Source: Acetobacteraceae bacterium (GTDB lineage Bacteria > Pseudomonadota > Alphaproteobacteria > Acetobacterales > Acetobacteraceae). Taken from it: DNA of 64,000 nt. The notes beneath the pieces were generated by a model, which saw only the letters and a list, made by a program, of their open reading frames with translations, had not been told where the DNA came from and did not search any database. Below are positions 1 through 8,721 of this stretch, piece by piece. Position numbers and translations under genes: made by a program. The stretch's first letter is position 1, and every line of letters starts with the position of its first letter. The DNA lies in NCBI GenBank assembly GCA_947475245.1, contig CANJLW010000003.1, forward strand, positions 1-64,000, written 5' to 3'.

Positions 1-150
1 GCGAATTTTCACCTCTCCCCCTGGGAGAGGTCGGCGCGAAGCGTCGGGTGAGGGAGGTGCCACCGGCACAACCCATTGTATTCGCATCACCTCCCTCACC
101 CGCGCCGCTTCGCGGCACGACCTCTCCCAGGGGGAGAGGTGAAAATTCGC
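1..150. repeat. REP-like long inverted repeat
   Basis: The first 33 bases are the exact reverse complement of 118-150, and the inner parts near 45-58 and 88-101 also pair. Each arm holds its own small palindrome (CCTCTCCC next to GGGAGAGG). This fits a REP or MITE-type extragenic element; no transposase is nearby. A related but shorter copy lies at 17876-17920. The rest up to the gene at 254 (151-253) shows only the leader and a Shine-Dalgarno sequence, GGGAGAG, near 241. Confidence 0.8.
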
Positions 151-253
151 ACCTTCCGCCGCCAAATGCGATCACCCTGCCACACCCCCCAGGTGTTGCC
201 GTTGCGCCGCGCTCGGCGGATGATCGTCGACGGATCGAACCAGGGAGAGAAAC

Positions 254-997
254 ATGCGTCTGAAGGACAAAGTCGCCATCATCACCGGTGGCGCGCACGG
301 AATGGGCGAGGCCGAAGCCCGCCTGTTCGCCAGGGAAGGCGCGGCGGTCGTCATCGCCGACGTTCTCGCCGACAAGGGCGAAGCCGTCGCCGCCGACATC
401 AACGCCGGTCAGGGGCGCGCCATGTTCGTGCGCACCGATGTGACGTCGGAAACCGACTGGAAGGACCTGATCGCCAAAACCATCGCGGCATACGGCAAGC
501 TGGACATTCTGGTGAACAACGCCGGCATCAGCGGCAGCGCCGTCGGCGATCAGGACTCACTGGAAGGCTGGAACAAGCTGATCGCCATCAATCAGACCGG
601 CGTGTTCCTGGGCACCACCCTGGCGGCCAAGGAAATGGCCAAGGCGGGCAAGGGCGCGATCGTCAATATCTCCTCCATCATGGGCTTCATTGGCGGCGCC
701 GAGGGCAGCATGGGCTATTCCGCGTCCAAGGGCGCGGTGCGGATCATGTCGAAATCCGCCGCGCTGCGTTGGGGCCCCGACGGCGTCCGCGTCAACACCG
801 TCCATCCCGGCTACATGCCGGCAATGCTGAACGGCACAAACGCCGGCGGTCGCGCCGCGAAGATCCCCATTACGCCGCTGCGCCGCCTGGGTGAGCCGAT
901 CGAGGTCGCGCACGCCGTGCTGTTCCTCGCCTCCGACGATGCCTCGTTCATCACCGGCACGGAACTTGTCGTCGACGGCGGGTATATCGCCCAATAA
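254..997 (+). CDS. SDR family NAD(P)-dependent oxidoreductase
   Basis: A 247-residue classical short-chain dehydrogenase/reductase, probably cytosolic and tetrameric, oxidising or reducing an unknown alcohol/ketone. The Rossmann nucleotide-binding motif TGGAHGMG is at residues 11-18, NNAG at 88-91, the serine of the catalytic set at about 140-141, and YSASK at 155-159 supplies Tyr155 and Lys159. The C-terminal FITGTELVVDGG segment is typical of the family. The ATG is preceded by GGGAGAG at good spacing. The length is normal. The substrate cannot be read from the sequence, and the next gene (iron transport) lies beyond two hairpins and is probably a separate unit. Confidence 0.93.
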   Translation: MRLKDKVAIITGGAHGMGEAEARLFAREGAAVVIADVLADKGEAVAADINAGQGRAMFVRTDVTSETDWKDLIAKTIAAYGKLDILVNNAGISGSAVGDQDSLEGWNKLIAINQTGVFLGTTLAAKEMAKAGKGAIVNISSIMGFIGGAEGSMGYSASKGAVRIMSKSAALRWGPDGVRVNTVHPGYMPAMLNGTNAGGRAAKIPITPLRRLGEPIEVAHAVLFLASDDASFITGTELVVDGGYIAQ

Positions 998-1004
998 ATC
1001 GCGC

Positions 1005-1033
1005 CGACGTCCGGTCGGATGGACCGGACGTCG
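1005..1033. terminator. 12-bp perfect hairpin downstream of the SDR gene
   Basis: CGACGTCCGGTC (1005-1016) pairs perfectly with 1022-1033 around a 5-nt loop, starting 8 nt after the SDR stop codon. There is no T-tract after it, so it may stall transcription or protect the 3' end rather than act as a full intrinsic terminator. Confidence 0.45.
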
Positions 1034-1063
1034 CCTCTGGACACAGGTCGCGATAACGAATAG

Positions 1064-1101
1064 GACTGCGACGCGTTCGCAATTGCGAGCGCGTCGCAAT
1101 C
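1064..1101. promoter_or_regulatory. Long near-perfect palindrome ahead of the iron-binding protein gene
   Basis: Bases 1067-1082 and 1083-1098 are reverse complements with one mismatch and no loop; allowing one more mismatch the dyad reaches 1064-1101. It ends 21 bases before the ATG at 1123. The symmetry without a loop suits a protein-binding operator or a cruciform in the leader. It does not match a Fur or Irr consensus that I can recognise. Confidence 0.45.
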
Positions 1102-1122
1102 ACGTTTGAGGGGCAAGGCATC

Positions 1123-2142
1123 ATGTTTCGGTCGCTTTTAGGAAGCCTGTTGGCGCTGACACTCAGCGCCGCCTGCGCACTTGCCGCCGACGTGACGCTG
1201 TACACGACGCGCGAACCGGGACTGATCCGCCCGCTGCTGGACATCTACACCGCCCGCACCGGCACGAAGGTGAATACCGTCTTCCTGCAAAGCGGGCTGG
1301 CGGAGCGTCTGCAGGCCGAAGGCGCGCGCTCCCCGGCCGATCTGGCGATCGTCGTGGACGCCGCCAATCTGCTCGACCTCGTCAATCGCGACCTGACCCA
1401 GCCGGTACACTCCGCCGCCCTGGACAGCGCCATCCCGCCGGCATTTCGCGATCCGCAAGGCCACTGGTTCGCGCTGTCCTTGCGCGCGCGCGTGATGTTC
1501 GTGTCTAAGGACCGGGTACCCGCGAACGAGAACCCGACCTACGAGGATTTGGCCAGTGCACACTGGAAAGGACGCGTTTGCATTCGCGGCGGACAACACC
1601 CCTATAACATCGCGCTGTTCGCGGCCATGCTGACCAAGCACGGCGAAGCCGCGTTGGACACCTATCTGACCGGCCTGAAAGCGAACCTCGCCCGCAAGCC
1701 CGGCGGCGGCGACCGCGATGTCGCCAAGGACATCGCCGCCGGACTGTGCGACATCGGGGTCTCCAACATCTACTACTACGGCCTGATGAAGTCCGGCGCC
1801 GGCGGCCCGGAGCAGGTCAAATGGGCCGAAGCCGTGCGCGTCGTATTCCCGACGTTCTCCGACAAAGTCGGCACGCACATGAATGTTTCCGGCGGCGCGG
1901 TGATGAAGCACGCATCCAATCGCGACGGCGCGATCGCGCTGCTGACCTTCCTGACCGGCGCCGAAGCGCAGGCCATGATGGCGGAAGCGAATTTTGAATC
2001 CCCGGTCCGTCCCGGCGTCCGCCCTCACCCGATCATCGCAGAACTGGGCGAGCATCGGTACGACAGTGTGACGCCGGCGCAGATTGCCGCGGGCCGTAAA
2101 GCCGCCAGCCTGGCCGTCGATCGCGCCGGTTTCGATCAGTAG
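1123..2142 (+). CDS. Periplasmic Fe(3+)-binding protein of an ABC transporter (FbpA/FutA-like)
   Basis: A 339-residue solute-binding protein that should bind ferric iron in the periplasm and deliver it to the permease encoded next. Residues 1-21 form a Sec signal peptide ending in an Ala-Leu-Ala cleavage site. The mature N-terminus (DVTLYTTREPGLI) is typical of the ferric family. A tyrosine run, Y217-Y219 in SNIYYYG, sits where FbpA-type proteins place the tyrosines that ligate iron. The ATG has GAGGGGCAAGG upstream. The length is normal. Iron rather than another oxyanion is inferred from family resemblance; no ATP-binding subunit follows within the window. Confidence 0.88.
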   Translation: MFRSLLGSLLALTLSAACALAADVTLYTTREPGLIRPLLDIYTARTGTKVNTVFLQSGLAERLQAEGARSPADLAIVVDAANLLDLVNRDLTQPVHSAALDSAIPPAFRDPQGHWFALSLRARVMFVSKDRVPANENPTYEDLASAHWKGRVCIRGGQHPYNIALFAAMLTKHGEAALDTYLTGLKANLARKPGGGDRDVAKDIAAGLCDIGVSNIYYYGLMKSGAGGPEQVKWAEAVRVVFPTFSDKVGTHMNVSGGAVMKHASNRDGAIALLTFLTGAEAQAMMAEANFESPVRPGVRPHPIIAELGEHRYDSVTPAQIAAGRKAASLAVDRAGFDQ

Positions 2143-2160
2143 ACGGAAGGAACCGCGCCG

Positions 2161-3768
2161 CTGCTGCCCCGACTAGGCGCGACCGCGGTCGCATCCCTCG
2201 CATTACTGCCCGTGTTGGCCCTGGCGGTCGTCGCCGCGCGGGGATCCGGCGACCTGTGGCCGCATCTGATCCGCTATGTACTCCCGAACGCCTTGGTGGA
2301 AACCGCCTGGTTTCTGCTGGGCATCGGAGCGTTCGTCGCACTTGTCGGGACATCCACCGCCTGGCTGGTCAGCCTGTACCGGTTCCCGCTGCATCGCCTG
2401 CTGTCCTGGGCCTTGCTGCTGCCGCTGGCGATGCCCGGCTATATCGCGGCCTATGCCTATCTGGACATCCTCCATCCCGTCGGCCCCCTCCAATCCTCCC
2501 TGCGCGCGATGCTCGGCATTGCCCACCCGCGCGGACTGATCCTGCCGGATATCCGATCCCTCGGCGGATGCGTCCTGGTCATGGGCCTGGTTCTGTTCCC
2601 CTACGTCTACCTCAGCGCGCGGGCCGCTTTCGCGTTCCAGGCGGCCGACGCAATCTGGGCCGCGCGCGGTCTCGGCGCATCCGGATGGCACCTGTTCCAT
2701 CGGATCGGGATACCGATGGCGCGCCCGGCGCTGGCCGTCGGCATTAGCCTGGCCTTGATGGAAGCGCTGAACGATGTCGGTGCCAGTGAATTTCTGGGCG
2801 TACGCACCCTGACGGTTTCGGTCTACGTGACCTGGCTGACCCGAGGCTCCCTCGAAGGCGCCGCGCAGATTGCCCTCGTGCTTGTCGCCCTCGTCATTGT
2901 GCTGCTGGGGGCGGAGCGTTGGGGCCGCCGACGCTATGGCTTCGTCGGCGACGCGACGCCATACGATCCCGTCGCCCTGACCGGCGCGCGCGCCGCGCTG
3001 GCAACCCTGGCCTGCGCGCTGCCGGTCATTCTGGGCTTTCTGGTGCCGGTCGGTCACTTGCTGGCCAAGGCCTGGGAACGCGTCGCCGCCTTCGGATTGC
3101 CGCCGGGATTGGCCGGTTGGATCGGCAACAGCGCCTGGTTCGCGGCCTGGGCCGCCTTGGCCACGGTGACCTGCGGTTTGGTCCTGGCCTTCGCGGCGCG
3201 GATCGCGCAAGGCGGGCTGCTGCTGCGCGTCGGCACGATCGGCTATGCGCTGCCCGGCGGCGTGGCGGCCGTCGGGCTGATCATCGCGCTGGGCGCGTTC
3301 GACGACGGGCTGGCTGCGGTATGGGGATGGGTGTCGTCCTCCCCCTTGGTCTGGACCGCGACGGGATCGGGCGTGACGCTGGTGCTGGCCTATATCGTGC
3401 GCTTTCTGGCGATCCCCGCCGCCGGCCTGGATGCCGCCTATGCGCGCATGAGCGAGGATTACGACAACGCCGCGCGCGGTCTGGGCTGCCTGCCTCTCCG
3501 CCTGTTGCGCAGTATTCACCTGCCGGCCCTGCGGTGGCCGTTGGGCGTGGCGGGGCTGCTGGTGTTCATCGACGCGATGAAAGAACTGCCCGCAACCTTG
3601 TTGCTGCGCCCGGTGAATGTGGAGACGCTGGCAACCGTTCTCTACGGAGAAGCCGTGCGCGGCACCTACGAAGACGGTGCCGTCGCCGCCCTCGCGCTGG
3701 TCAGCGTCGCGATGATCGCGGCGGCGCTGCTGACACCGCTGGAAACGCGGATACGCCGACGCAACTGA
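2161..3768 (+). CDS. Iron ABC transporter permease, fused two-domain (FbpB-like)
   Basis: An inner-membrane permease of about 535 residues with two homologous six-helix halves, partner of the preceding binding protein. The cytoplasmic EAA-type loops that contact the ATPase are visible in both halves (EALNDVGASEFLGV and DAMKELPATLLL). The start is unusual: the first in-frame GTG (2212) falls inside the first hydrophobic helix. Between the upstream stop at 2140-2142 and 2212 there is no ATG, GTG or TTG in frame, only CTG CTG at 2161 and 2164, preceded by GGAAGG at 2147-2152. I therefore propose a CTG start at 2161; GTG 2212 would give 518 residues with a clipped helix. The ATPase gene is missing from the cluster, so it must be encoded elsewhere. 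Confidence 0.85.
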   Translation: MLPRLGATAVASLALLPVLALAVVAARGSGDLWPHLIRYVLPNALVETAWFLLGIGAFVALVGTSTAWLVSLYRFPLHRLLSWALLLPLAMPGYIAAYAYLDILHPVGPLQSSLRAMLGIAHPRGLILPDIRSLGGCVLVMGLVLFPYVYLSARAAFAFQAADAIWAARGLGASGWHLFHRIGIPMARPALAVGISLALMEALNDVGASEFLGVRTLTVSVYVTWLTRGSLEGAAQIALVLVALVIVLLGAERWGRRRYGFVGDATPYDPVALTGARAALATLACALPVILGFLVPVGHLLAKAWERVAAFGLPPGLAGWIGNSAWFAAWAALATVTCGLVLAFAARIAQGGLLLRVGTIGYALPGGVAAVGLIIALGAFDDGLAAVWGWVSSSPLVWTATGSGVTLVLAYIVRFLAIPAAGLDAAYARMSEDYDNAARGLGCLPLRLLRSIHLPALRWPLGVAGLLVFIDAMKELPATLLLRPVNVETLATVLYGEAVRGTYEDGAVAALALVSVAMIAAALLTPLETRIRRRN

Positions 3769-3859
3769 CCTTGACCATGGGGCTGTCCACATGGGGCTGT
3801 AGTGACTCGCGCGCGACCATGGTAACAGCCGTCACAACGCCAAGAACAGGAGACCCTGC

Positions 3860-4747
3860 GTGATCAAGATCCCCACCGCCCAGATTCCGGGCTTTTACCA
3901 CCGCCGGATCGGCGACATCGTCGTTACGGCCCTGTCCGACGGCTACCTCGACGGCACCGTCGACGTGCTGCAGAACATCACCGGCGACGAATCGCGCGGC
4001 CTGCTGTCCGCCGCCTTCCGTCCGGGCCGCCGCACCTCCGTCAACTGCTACCTGATCTATTCCGCCGGTCGCCTGGGCCTGCTGGAAACCGGGTCGGGCG
4101 ACTACCTGATGCCGACCGCGGGTAAGCTGCAACAGAACCTGAAGGCCGCCGGCGTCGATCCCGCAGACATCGACACGGTGATGCTGACGCACATGCACCC
4201 CGACCATTCCGCCGGCCTCGCCGATCCCAAGACCGGCGCCAAATTCTTCCCGAACGCCGAACTGGTGGTGCACGAAAACGAACCGCGCCATTGGAACGAC
4301 GATGTCGCCATGAGCCGAGCGGCACCGCGGGCGCAGAAGTTGTATTTTGAGGCGGCGCGGGAACAGATGGCCCCGTACCACAACCAGATGCGCACCTTCA
4401 AAGGCAGTGAGGAAGTGTTCCCCGGCGTGCGCTCCATGCCGTTCCCCGGCCATACGCCCGGGCATAGCGGCTACATGATCAGCTCCGGCAAGGACTCGCT
4501 GCTGATCTGGGGCGATATCATCCATGTGCCGGAAATCCAGATCCCCCGCCCGCACGTCACCATCGAGTTCGACACCGATCCGCATGCCGCCGCCGCGATG
4601 CGGGCGCGGGTGTTCGACATGGTGACCAACGATCGCCAGTTGATCGCGGGCATGCATGTCCACTTCCCCGGCTTCGCCCATCTGGTGCGCGACGGCGAAG
4701 GCTATCGGATGCTGCCGGAACCCTGGGATCAGGCTTTCGGCGGTTGA
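3860..4747 (+). CDS. MBL-fold metallo-hydrolase
   Basis: A 295-residue metallo-beta-lactamase-fold hydrolase with no signal peptide. The dinuclear metal site is readable: H111-x-H113-x-D115-H116 in THMHPDHSAG, His198 or His202 in PGHTPGH, and Asp219 in WGDI. Family members include lactonases and other ester hydrolases; the substrate is unknown here. The GTG start has AGGAG 7-11 nt upstream. The stop overlaps the start of the LysE-family exporter that follows, so the two are translationally coupled, which could link hydrolysis of a compound with export of it or its product. Confidence 0.88.
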   Translation: MIKIPTAQIPGFYHRRIGDIVVTALSDGYLDGTVDVLQNITGDESRGLLSAAFRPGRRTSVNCYLIYSAGRLGLLETGSGDYLMPTAGKLQQNLKAAGVDPADIDTVMLTHMHPDHSAGLADPKTGAKFFPNAELVVHENEPRHWNDDVAMSRAAPRAQKLYFEAAREQMAPYHNQMRTFKGSEEVFPGVRSMPFPGHTPGHSGYMISSGKDSLLIWGDIIHVPEIQIPRPHVTIEFDTDPHAAAAMRARVFDMVTNDRQLIAGMHVHFPGFAHLVRDGEGYRMLPEPWDQAFGG

Positions 4748-5376
4748 CCTTCGGGCTGCTCCTGGCTGCCGCTGTGGCCGGAGCAGCCTATGTTCTGTCG
4801 CCGGGTCCGGCGTTCCTGGCTCTCCTCGGCATTGGCGCGGGCCAGGGCCGACGCGCCGGGGCGCTGTTCCTGACGGGCCACCTGGTCGGCGACACGCTCT
4901 GGGCATTTCTGTCGCTGCTGGCGATCATCGGTGCCCAGACGATCGGGTCGTTCGTTTTCGATGCCCTCGGCCTTGCGTGCGGCGCCTACCTCATCTGGTT
5001 GGGTGCCCGCGCCATCGCCGTTCGGCGTGACGACGTCGGCGGTACCACGACCGATGTACGCCGTCCCCTGGCGCGGGGGCTGGTGTTCGGATTGTCAAAC
5101 CCCAAGGCCTATCCGGTTTCGGTGGCCATGTTCACGGCCGTGCTGGGAGAATACGCGGACTCGTTGGGCTGGCGCGCCTTCGGCCCCCTGCTTATGGCGG
5201 CGCTTGTCGGCTTCGTGTGCGCCGATGGGCTGTTGATCGCCGTCATCGGCGCGCGAGCCGTTCGACAGGCCTACCGTCGGCACGCTCTGTTGGTAACGCG
5301 CATATCCGGCGTGTTGTTCGTCGGCTTCGGGCTGCATGCAATCGCATCGGCCCTGCCGGGGCTTCTGCGCGGCTGA
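4744..5376 (+). CDS. LysE family amino-acid/metabolite exporter
   Basis: A 210-residue inner-membrane protein with about six helices of the LysE/RhtB superfamily, which exports amino acids or related small molecules. The family landmarks LSPGPAFLALL near the first helix and GLSNPKAYPVSVAMF in the middle are present. The TTG start at 4744 overlaps the TGA of the MBL-fold gene. The substrate is not predictable. It faces the leftward operon that ends at 5380, with only 3 bases between the two stop codons. Confidence 0.88.
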   Translation: MTFGLLLAAAVAGAAYVLSPGPAFLALLGIGAGQGRRAGALFLTGHLVGDTLWAFLSLLAIIGAQTIGSFVFDALGLACGAYLIWLGARAIAVRRDDVGGTTTDVRRPLARGLVFGLSNPKAYPVSVAMFTAVLGEYADSLGWRAFGPLLMAALVGFVCADGLLIAVIGARAVRQAYRRHALLVTRISGVLFVGFGLHAIASALPGLLRG

Positions 5377-5379
5377 CGG

Positions 5380-6180
5380 TCAGAACGTCGGAACCCGGTT
5401 CATCGGGCTCAAACCATCGCGGGCACCCCGCGCGCCCCACGCCGTGCTGTTGATGTCGGGCACCTGATCCGACATCGGGCATTTTCCCAGCTTCAGCATC
5501 AGACCCATGATACCCTGGCGCAGTTGTTTGGCGAAATCGCTGTACCGTTCCAGGATATTGAGGTTCGCCCAAACGAAGTTCACGAGCTTGACAAGGTCGT
5601 ACCCGACAACACCGGCCAGCATGATGTTCGCAAGCACCGACCGCGAGACGACACTGGTGCCGCCACAGGAAACGAACATACGGCACAGCAGATAATGCTC
5701 TGCGTAGGCCAACGGCTTGTTGCCGCAGTTGATCGGCTTGTTGTTCTCGTCGGTCGCGTTGCGCTTATCGGCAAGCATTAACAGCGCTTCCCACAAGCGC
5801 CTGGTTTCATTGTCGGTCGTAACAAAATCGAATGCATGGATGATGTACTGCCGCGTATCCTCCTCGATCTGCACCTCTTTCGGCGCGACCATCCCCTCGG
5901 TTCCCGCCAAGGCGTTGAGGCGCACCAAAGTGCGTCCACCCGGATCGATCCGACCGTCGCGGAAGCGCGGCTCCACCTGCGCGGTCTGAAATGCCAGGAT
6001 CGCGGACAGCAGTTGCGGCGAGGCCACCCCGTTGACCCGTGGCGCGGGAACGGGCGACCGAGGCCCGCCCGCCCCGGTGGGAACCCTGTTCAGCAGCCCC
6101 GCGATCGCTGTTTGATCGGCAAGACGGTTAGGAGCGGGACGGGAACCAACGGAAGCGGTAATCGAAACAGGCTGCGCCAT
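5380..6180 (-). CDS. Unknown protein with a possible peptidoglycan-binding-like segment
   Basis: A 266-residue protein of unknown function. Residues about 50-92 (SPQLLSAILAFQ ... GRIDPGGRTLVRLNAL) resemble the short helical peptidoglycan-binding-like repeat in which Gly-Arg-x-Asp-Pro-Gly-Gly-Arg-Thr is typical. The rest is predicted helical with a hydrophobic stretch (VLANIMLAGVVGYDLVKLVNF) that could be a membrane or pore helix. Three cysteines lie in the middle. There is no classical signal peptide, which together with the binding motif would suit a non-Sec secreted protein; that is inference. GGGGGA precedes the ATG, and the gene lies 18 bases after the SMP-30 gene, so they are probably co-transcribed. 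Confidence 0.7.
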   Translation of the reverse strand: MAQPVSITASVGSRPAPNRLADQTAIAGLLNRVPTGAGGPRSPVPAPRVNGVASPQLLSAILAFQTAQVEPRFRDGRIDPGGRTLVRLNALAGTEGMVAPKEVQIEEDTRQYIIHAFDFVTTDNETRRLWEALLMLADKRNATDENNKPINCGNKPLAYAEHYLLCRMFVSCGGTSVVSRSVLANIMLAGVVGYDLVKLVNFVWANLNILERYSDFAKQLRQGIMGLMLKLGKCPMSDQVPDINSTAWGARGARDGLSPMNRVPTF

Positions 6181-6198
6181 GGCGAACGTCCCCCGTAA

Positions 6199-7161
6199 TC
6201 AGCCGCCCGGCGCGCCCTGCGTTTCCACGTAAAGCGCATAGACGGACTGGCTGGCCGCCATGAACAGGCGATTGCGCTTAACGCCGCCGAAGCACACATT
6301 CGCGCAACGCTCCGGCAGCAGGATGCGCCCGATCAGCACACCGTCCGGCGCGAAGACCGCGACACCGTCCTGTCCGACACCGCCGGAAAAGCCGCACCAG
6401 ACATTGCCGCCGACATCGCAGCGGATCCCGTCGGCATAGCCGGGCATCGCGTCGAAGAACACGCGGCCATTCGTCGCGCGGCTCCCATCGTCGACGATAT
6501 CGTAGACATACGTCGTCTTCGGCCCGGTGCCCGGTGTATCCACCACATACAAACGCGACTCATCCGGCGAGAACGCCAGACCGTTCGGACGCGCCATATC
6601 GCCGACGACAACCCGCAGCGAACCGTCGCGCGGATCGAGCCGATAGACCCGGAACGGCAGCAACTGCTCCTTTGTCGTACCCAGATAGTTGCCGCGCGTG
6701 CCGGCCCCGTTGTCGCTGAACCAGATCGTGCCGTCGGATTTCACCACCACGTCGTTCGGCCCGGTCAGCCGCGTGCCCTCGAAGCTGTCCGCCAGGATGG
6801 TCACGGTGCCGTCGATCTCGGTCCGGGTCAGATGCTGCGTATCATGCTCGCAGCTGATCAGACGCCCCTGCCGATCGCGCGTATTGCCGTTGGTATAGTG
6901 CGAGGACTGCCGAAACACGGAGGTAACGCCGGTCTGCTCGTCCCAGCGCATGATCCGATCGTTCGGGATATCGCTGAACAGCAATTGCCGCATATCGCCG
7001 AACCACACCGGCCCTTCGGTAAAGCGAAACCCGGTGGCGATCCGCTCGATCGCCGCGTGCCCCAGCATCATCCGATGAAAGCGCGGATCGAGCGAAACGA
7101 TATCCGGATCGGGATAGCGAATGGGCGGTGCCCCCTCGTCCCAGCGAGACTTCACAGACAT
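6199..7161 (-). CDS. SMP-30/gluconolactonase/LRE-family protein
   Basis: A 320-residue six-bladed beta-propeller of the SMP-30/gluconolactonase type, expected to use one divalent metal to open sugar lactones or related esters. Signs are FTEGPVW near residue 47, which carries the metal-binding Glu, LTGPNDVVVKSDGTIWFSD, and RPNGLAFSPDESRLYVVDT, all classic blade motifs. The start has GGGAGCGGG upstream. It begins 25 bases after the small lipoprotein that follows argH and is probably in that operon, though no metabolic link with arginine synthesis is apparent. Confidence 0.88.
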   Translation of the reverse strand: MSVKSRWDEGAPPIRYPDPDIVSLDPRFHRMMLGHAAIERIATGFRFTEGPVWFGDMRQLLFSDIPNDRIMRWDEQTGVTSVFRQSSHYTNGNTRDRQGRLISCEHDTQHLTRTEIDGTVTILADSFEGTRLTGPNDVVVKSDGTIWFSDNGAGTRGNYLGTTKEQLLPFRVYRLDPRDGSLRVVVGDMARPNGLAFSPDESRLYVVDTPGTGPKTTYVYDIVDDGSRATNGRVFFDAMPGYADGIRCDVGGNVWCGFSGGVGQDGVAVFAPDGVLIGRILLPERCANVCFGGVKRNRLFMAASQSVYALYVETQGAPGG

Positions 7162-7186
7162 GCCACCCGCTCCCTTCCCTTTGCGC

Positions 7187-7318
7187 CTAACGCGCCGGAT
7201 AAACCCGCGGCCAGATCACCTGATCCGGCGGTCCCGGCGGTTCCGGCGGACCCTTCTTGCCGCACGCGGACAGCAGCGTCAGCGCCAGCAGGACCGTCAA
7301 CCCAAGAATTCGAGCCAT
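7187..7318 (-). CDS. lptM: Small lipoprotein, LptM (YifL)-like
   Basis: A 43-residue lipoprotein. A hydrophobic signal (residues 4-16) ends in the lipobox L-S-A-C with the lipidated Cys19, followed by [12 protein letters not shown], the Gly-Lys-Lys-Gly-Pro signature of the LptM/YifL family. In enterobacteria LptM helps oxidative maturation of the LptD translocon in the outer membrane. The ATG lies inside the 3' end of argH (22-base overlap), so translation is coupled. Position after argH and the motif make the call firm despite the short length. Confidence 0.8.
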   Translation of the reverse strand: MARILGLTVLLALTLLSACGKKGPPEPPGPPDQVIWPRVYPAR

Positions 7319-8706
7319 TTTGCCGCCTCCCGCGCCACGTTTTCGGGCGCCGTACCACCGAAGCTCGTCCGCGACGCCACCGACGCCTCGACCGTCAGAA
7401 CCGAGAACACATCCGCCGTAATGCCCGGTTCCACCGACTGCATCTCTGCCAGAGACAGGTCCGCGAGATCAACACCCCGCGCCTCCGCCATCGCCACCAG
7501 ACGCCCGGTGACATGATGCGCGGTGCGGAACGGCAGGCGCAACACCCGCACCAGCCAATCCGCCAGATCGGTGGCTGTGGCGAAGCCGGACCCGGCCATC
7601 GCCCGCATCCGCTCGGTCACCGGCGTCATGTCGCGCACCATGCCGCCGATCGCGGCGAGCGACAGTGCCCAGGCCTCCGCCGCGTCGAACACCGGCTCCT
7701 TGTCCTCCTGCATGTCCTTGGCGTAGGCCAGCGGCAGACCCTTCATCACCGTCAGCAACCCGACCAACGCGCCGTTGATCCGCCCGGTCTTGGCGCGCGC
7801 CAGTTCCGCCGCGTCCGGATTGCGCTTTTGCGGCATGATCGAACTGCCGGTCGTGAATGCGTCGGACAGGCGGATGAACCGGTACGGCGCGCTGCACCAG
7901 ATCACGATCTCCTCGGCGAAGCGCGACAGATGCATCGCCGAAATCGCCGCCGCCGACAGGAACTCCAACGCAAAGTCGCGATCCGACACGGCATCCAGGC
8001 TGTTCGCCGTCGGCCGATCGAAGCCCATTGCCTTGGCCGTCATATGGCGATCGATCGGAAACGACGTGCCGGCCAGCGCCGCCGATCCCAGCGGAGACTC
8101 ATTCAGCCGCCGCCGGCAATCCGTGAGACGGCCGCGATCGCGCTCCAGCATCTCCACATAGGCCAACAGATGGTGCCCGAAGGTGACGGGCTGCGCCGTC
8201 TGCAAATGCGTGAACCCCGGCATCGGATCCCCCGAAAACCCCAGTGCTCGGCCTGCCAGGGCGCGCATCACGTCGGTAATCTGCGCCGTCAGCCCATCGA
8301 TCGCATCGCGCACCCACAGCCGGAAATCCGTCGCCACCTGATCGTTGCGGCTCCGCGCCGTATGCAGCCGCTTCCCGGCCTCTCCGATGCGATCCGTCAG
8401 CCGCGCCTCGATATTCATGTGGATGTCTTCGAGCGCCGCGTCGAACGGAAACCGTCCCCCTTCGATCTCCTGACCGATTGCCTCTAGACCCGCGACGATC
8501 GCATGCTCATCTTCCTGCGTGATGAGACCGATTTTCGCCAACATGGCCGCATGTGCCAGGGAGCCCCTGATGTCCTGCCGCCACATCTTCCGGTCAAAGC
8601 CGATGGAGGCGTTGATCTCCTGCATGATGGCGGACGGCCCGGCGGCGAAGCGCCCGCCCCATTGCATGTTGGCGGGTTCGTTGCGGCGGTCTGGCGTATC
8701 GGTCAC
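7297..8706 (-). CDS. argH: Argininosuccinate lyase
   Basis: A 469-residue cytosolic enzyme that splits argininosuccinate into arginine and fumarate, the last step of arginine synthesis. It belongs to the fumarase/aspartase superfamily and is tetrameric in this family. The signature [12 protein letters not shown] near residue 285 carries the flexible catalytic serine loop, and [15 protein letters not shown] is the other conserved block. The track start is GTG at 8706; an in-frame ATG 13 codons later (MQWGGRF) is also possible. The start lies only 15 bases from the divergent TlpA-like gene, so the two share their leader. Confidence 0.96.
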   Translation of the reverse strand: MTDTPDRRNEPANMQWGGRFAAGPSAIMQEINASIGFDRKMWRQDIRGSLAHAAMLAKIGLITQEDEHAIVAGLEAIGQEIEGGRFPFDAALEDIHMNIEARLTDRIGEAGKRLHTARSRNDQVATDFRLWVRDAIDGLTAQITDVMRALAGRALGFSGDPMPGFTHLQTAQPVTFGHHLLAYVEMLERDRGRLTDCRRRLNESPLGSAALAGTSFPIDRHMTAKAMGFDRPTANSLDAVSDRDFALEFLSAAAISAMHLSRFAEEIVIWCSAPYRFIRLSDAFTTGSSIMPQKRNPDAAELARAKTGRINGALVGLLTVMKGLPLAYAKDMQEDKEPVFDAAEAWALSLAAIGGMVRDMTPVTERMRAMAGSGFATATDLADWLVRVLRLPFRTAHHVTGRLVAMAEARGVDLADLSLAEMQSVEPGITADVFSVLTVEASVASRTSFGGTAPENVAREAAKWLEFLG

Positions 8707-8721
8707 AGGGAGTCTTCCAGC

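Noticed and set aside
2140-2160. Stop-codon read-through joining the iron-binding protein to the permease
   Set aside because: The two are in the same frame, but a periplasmic and a membrane protein in one chain would be unusual, and a ribosome site stands after the stop. A CTG start is simpler.
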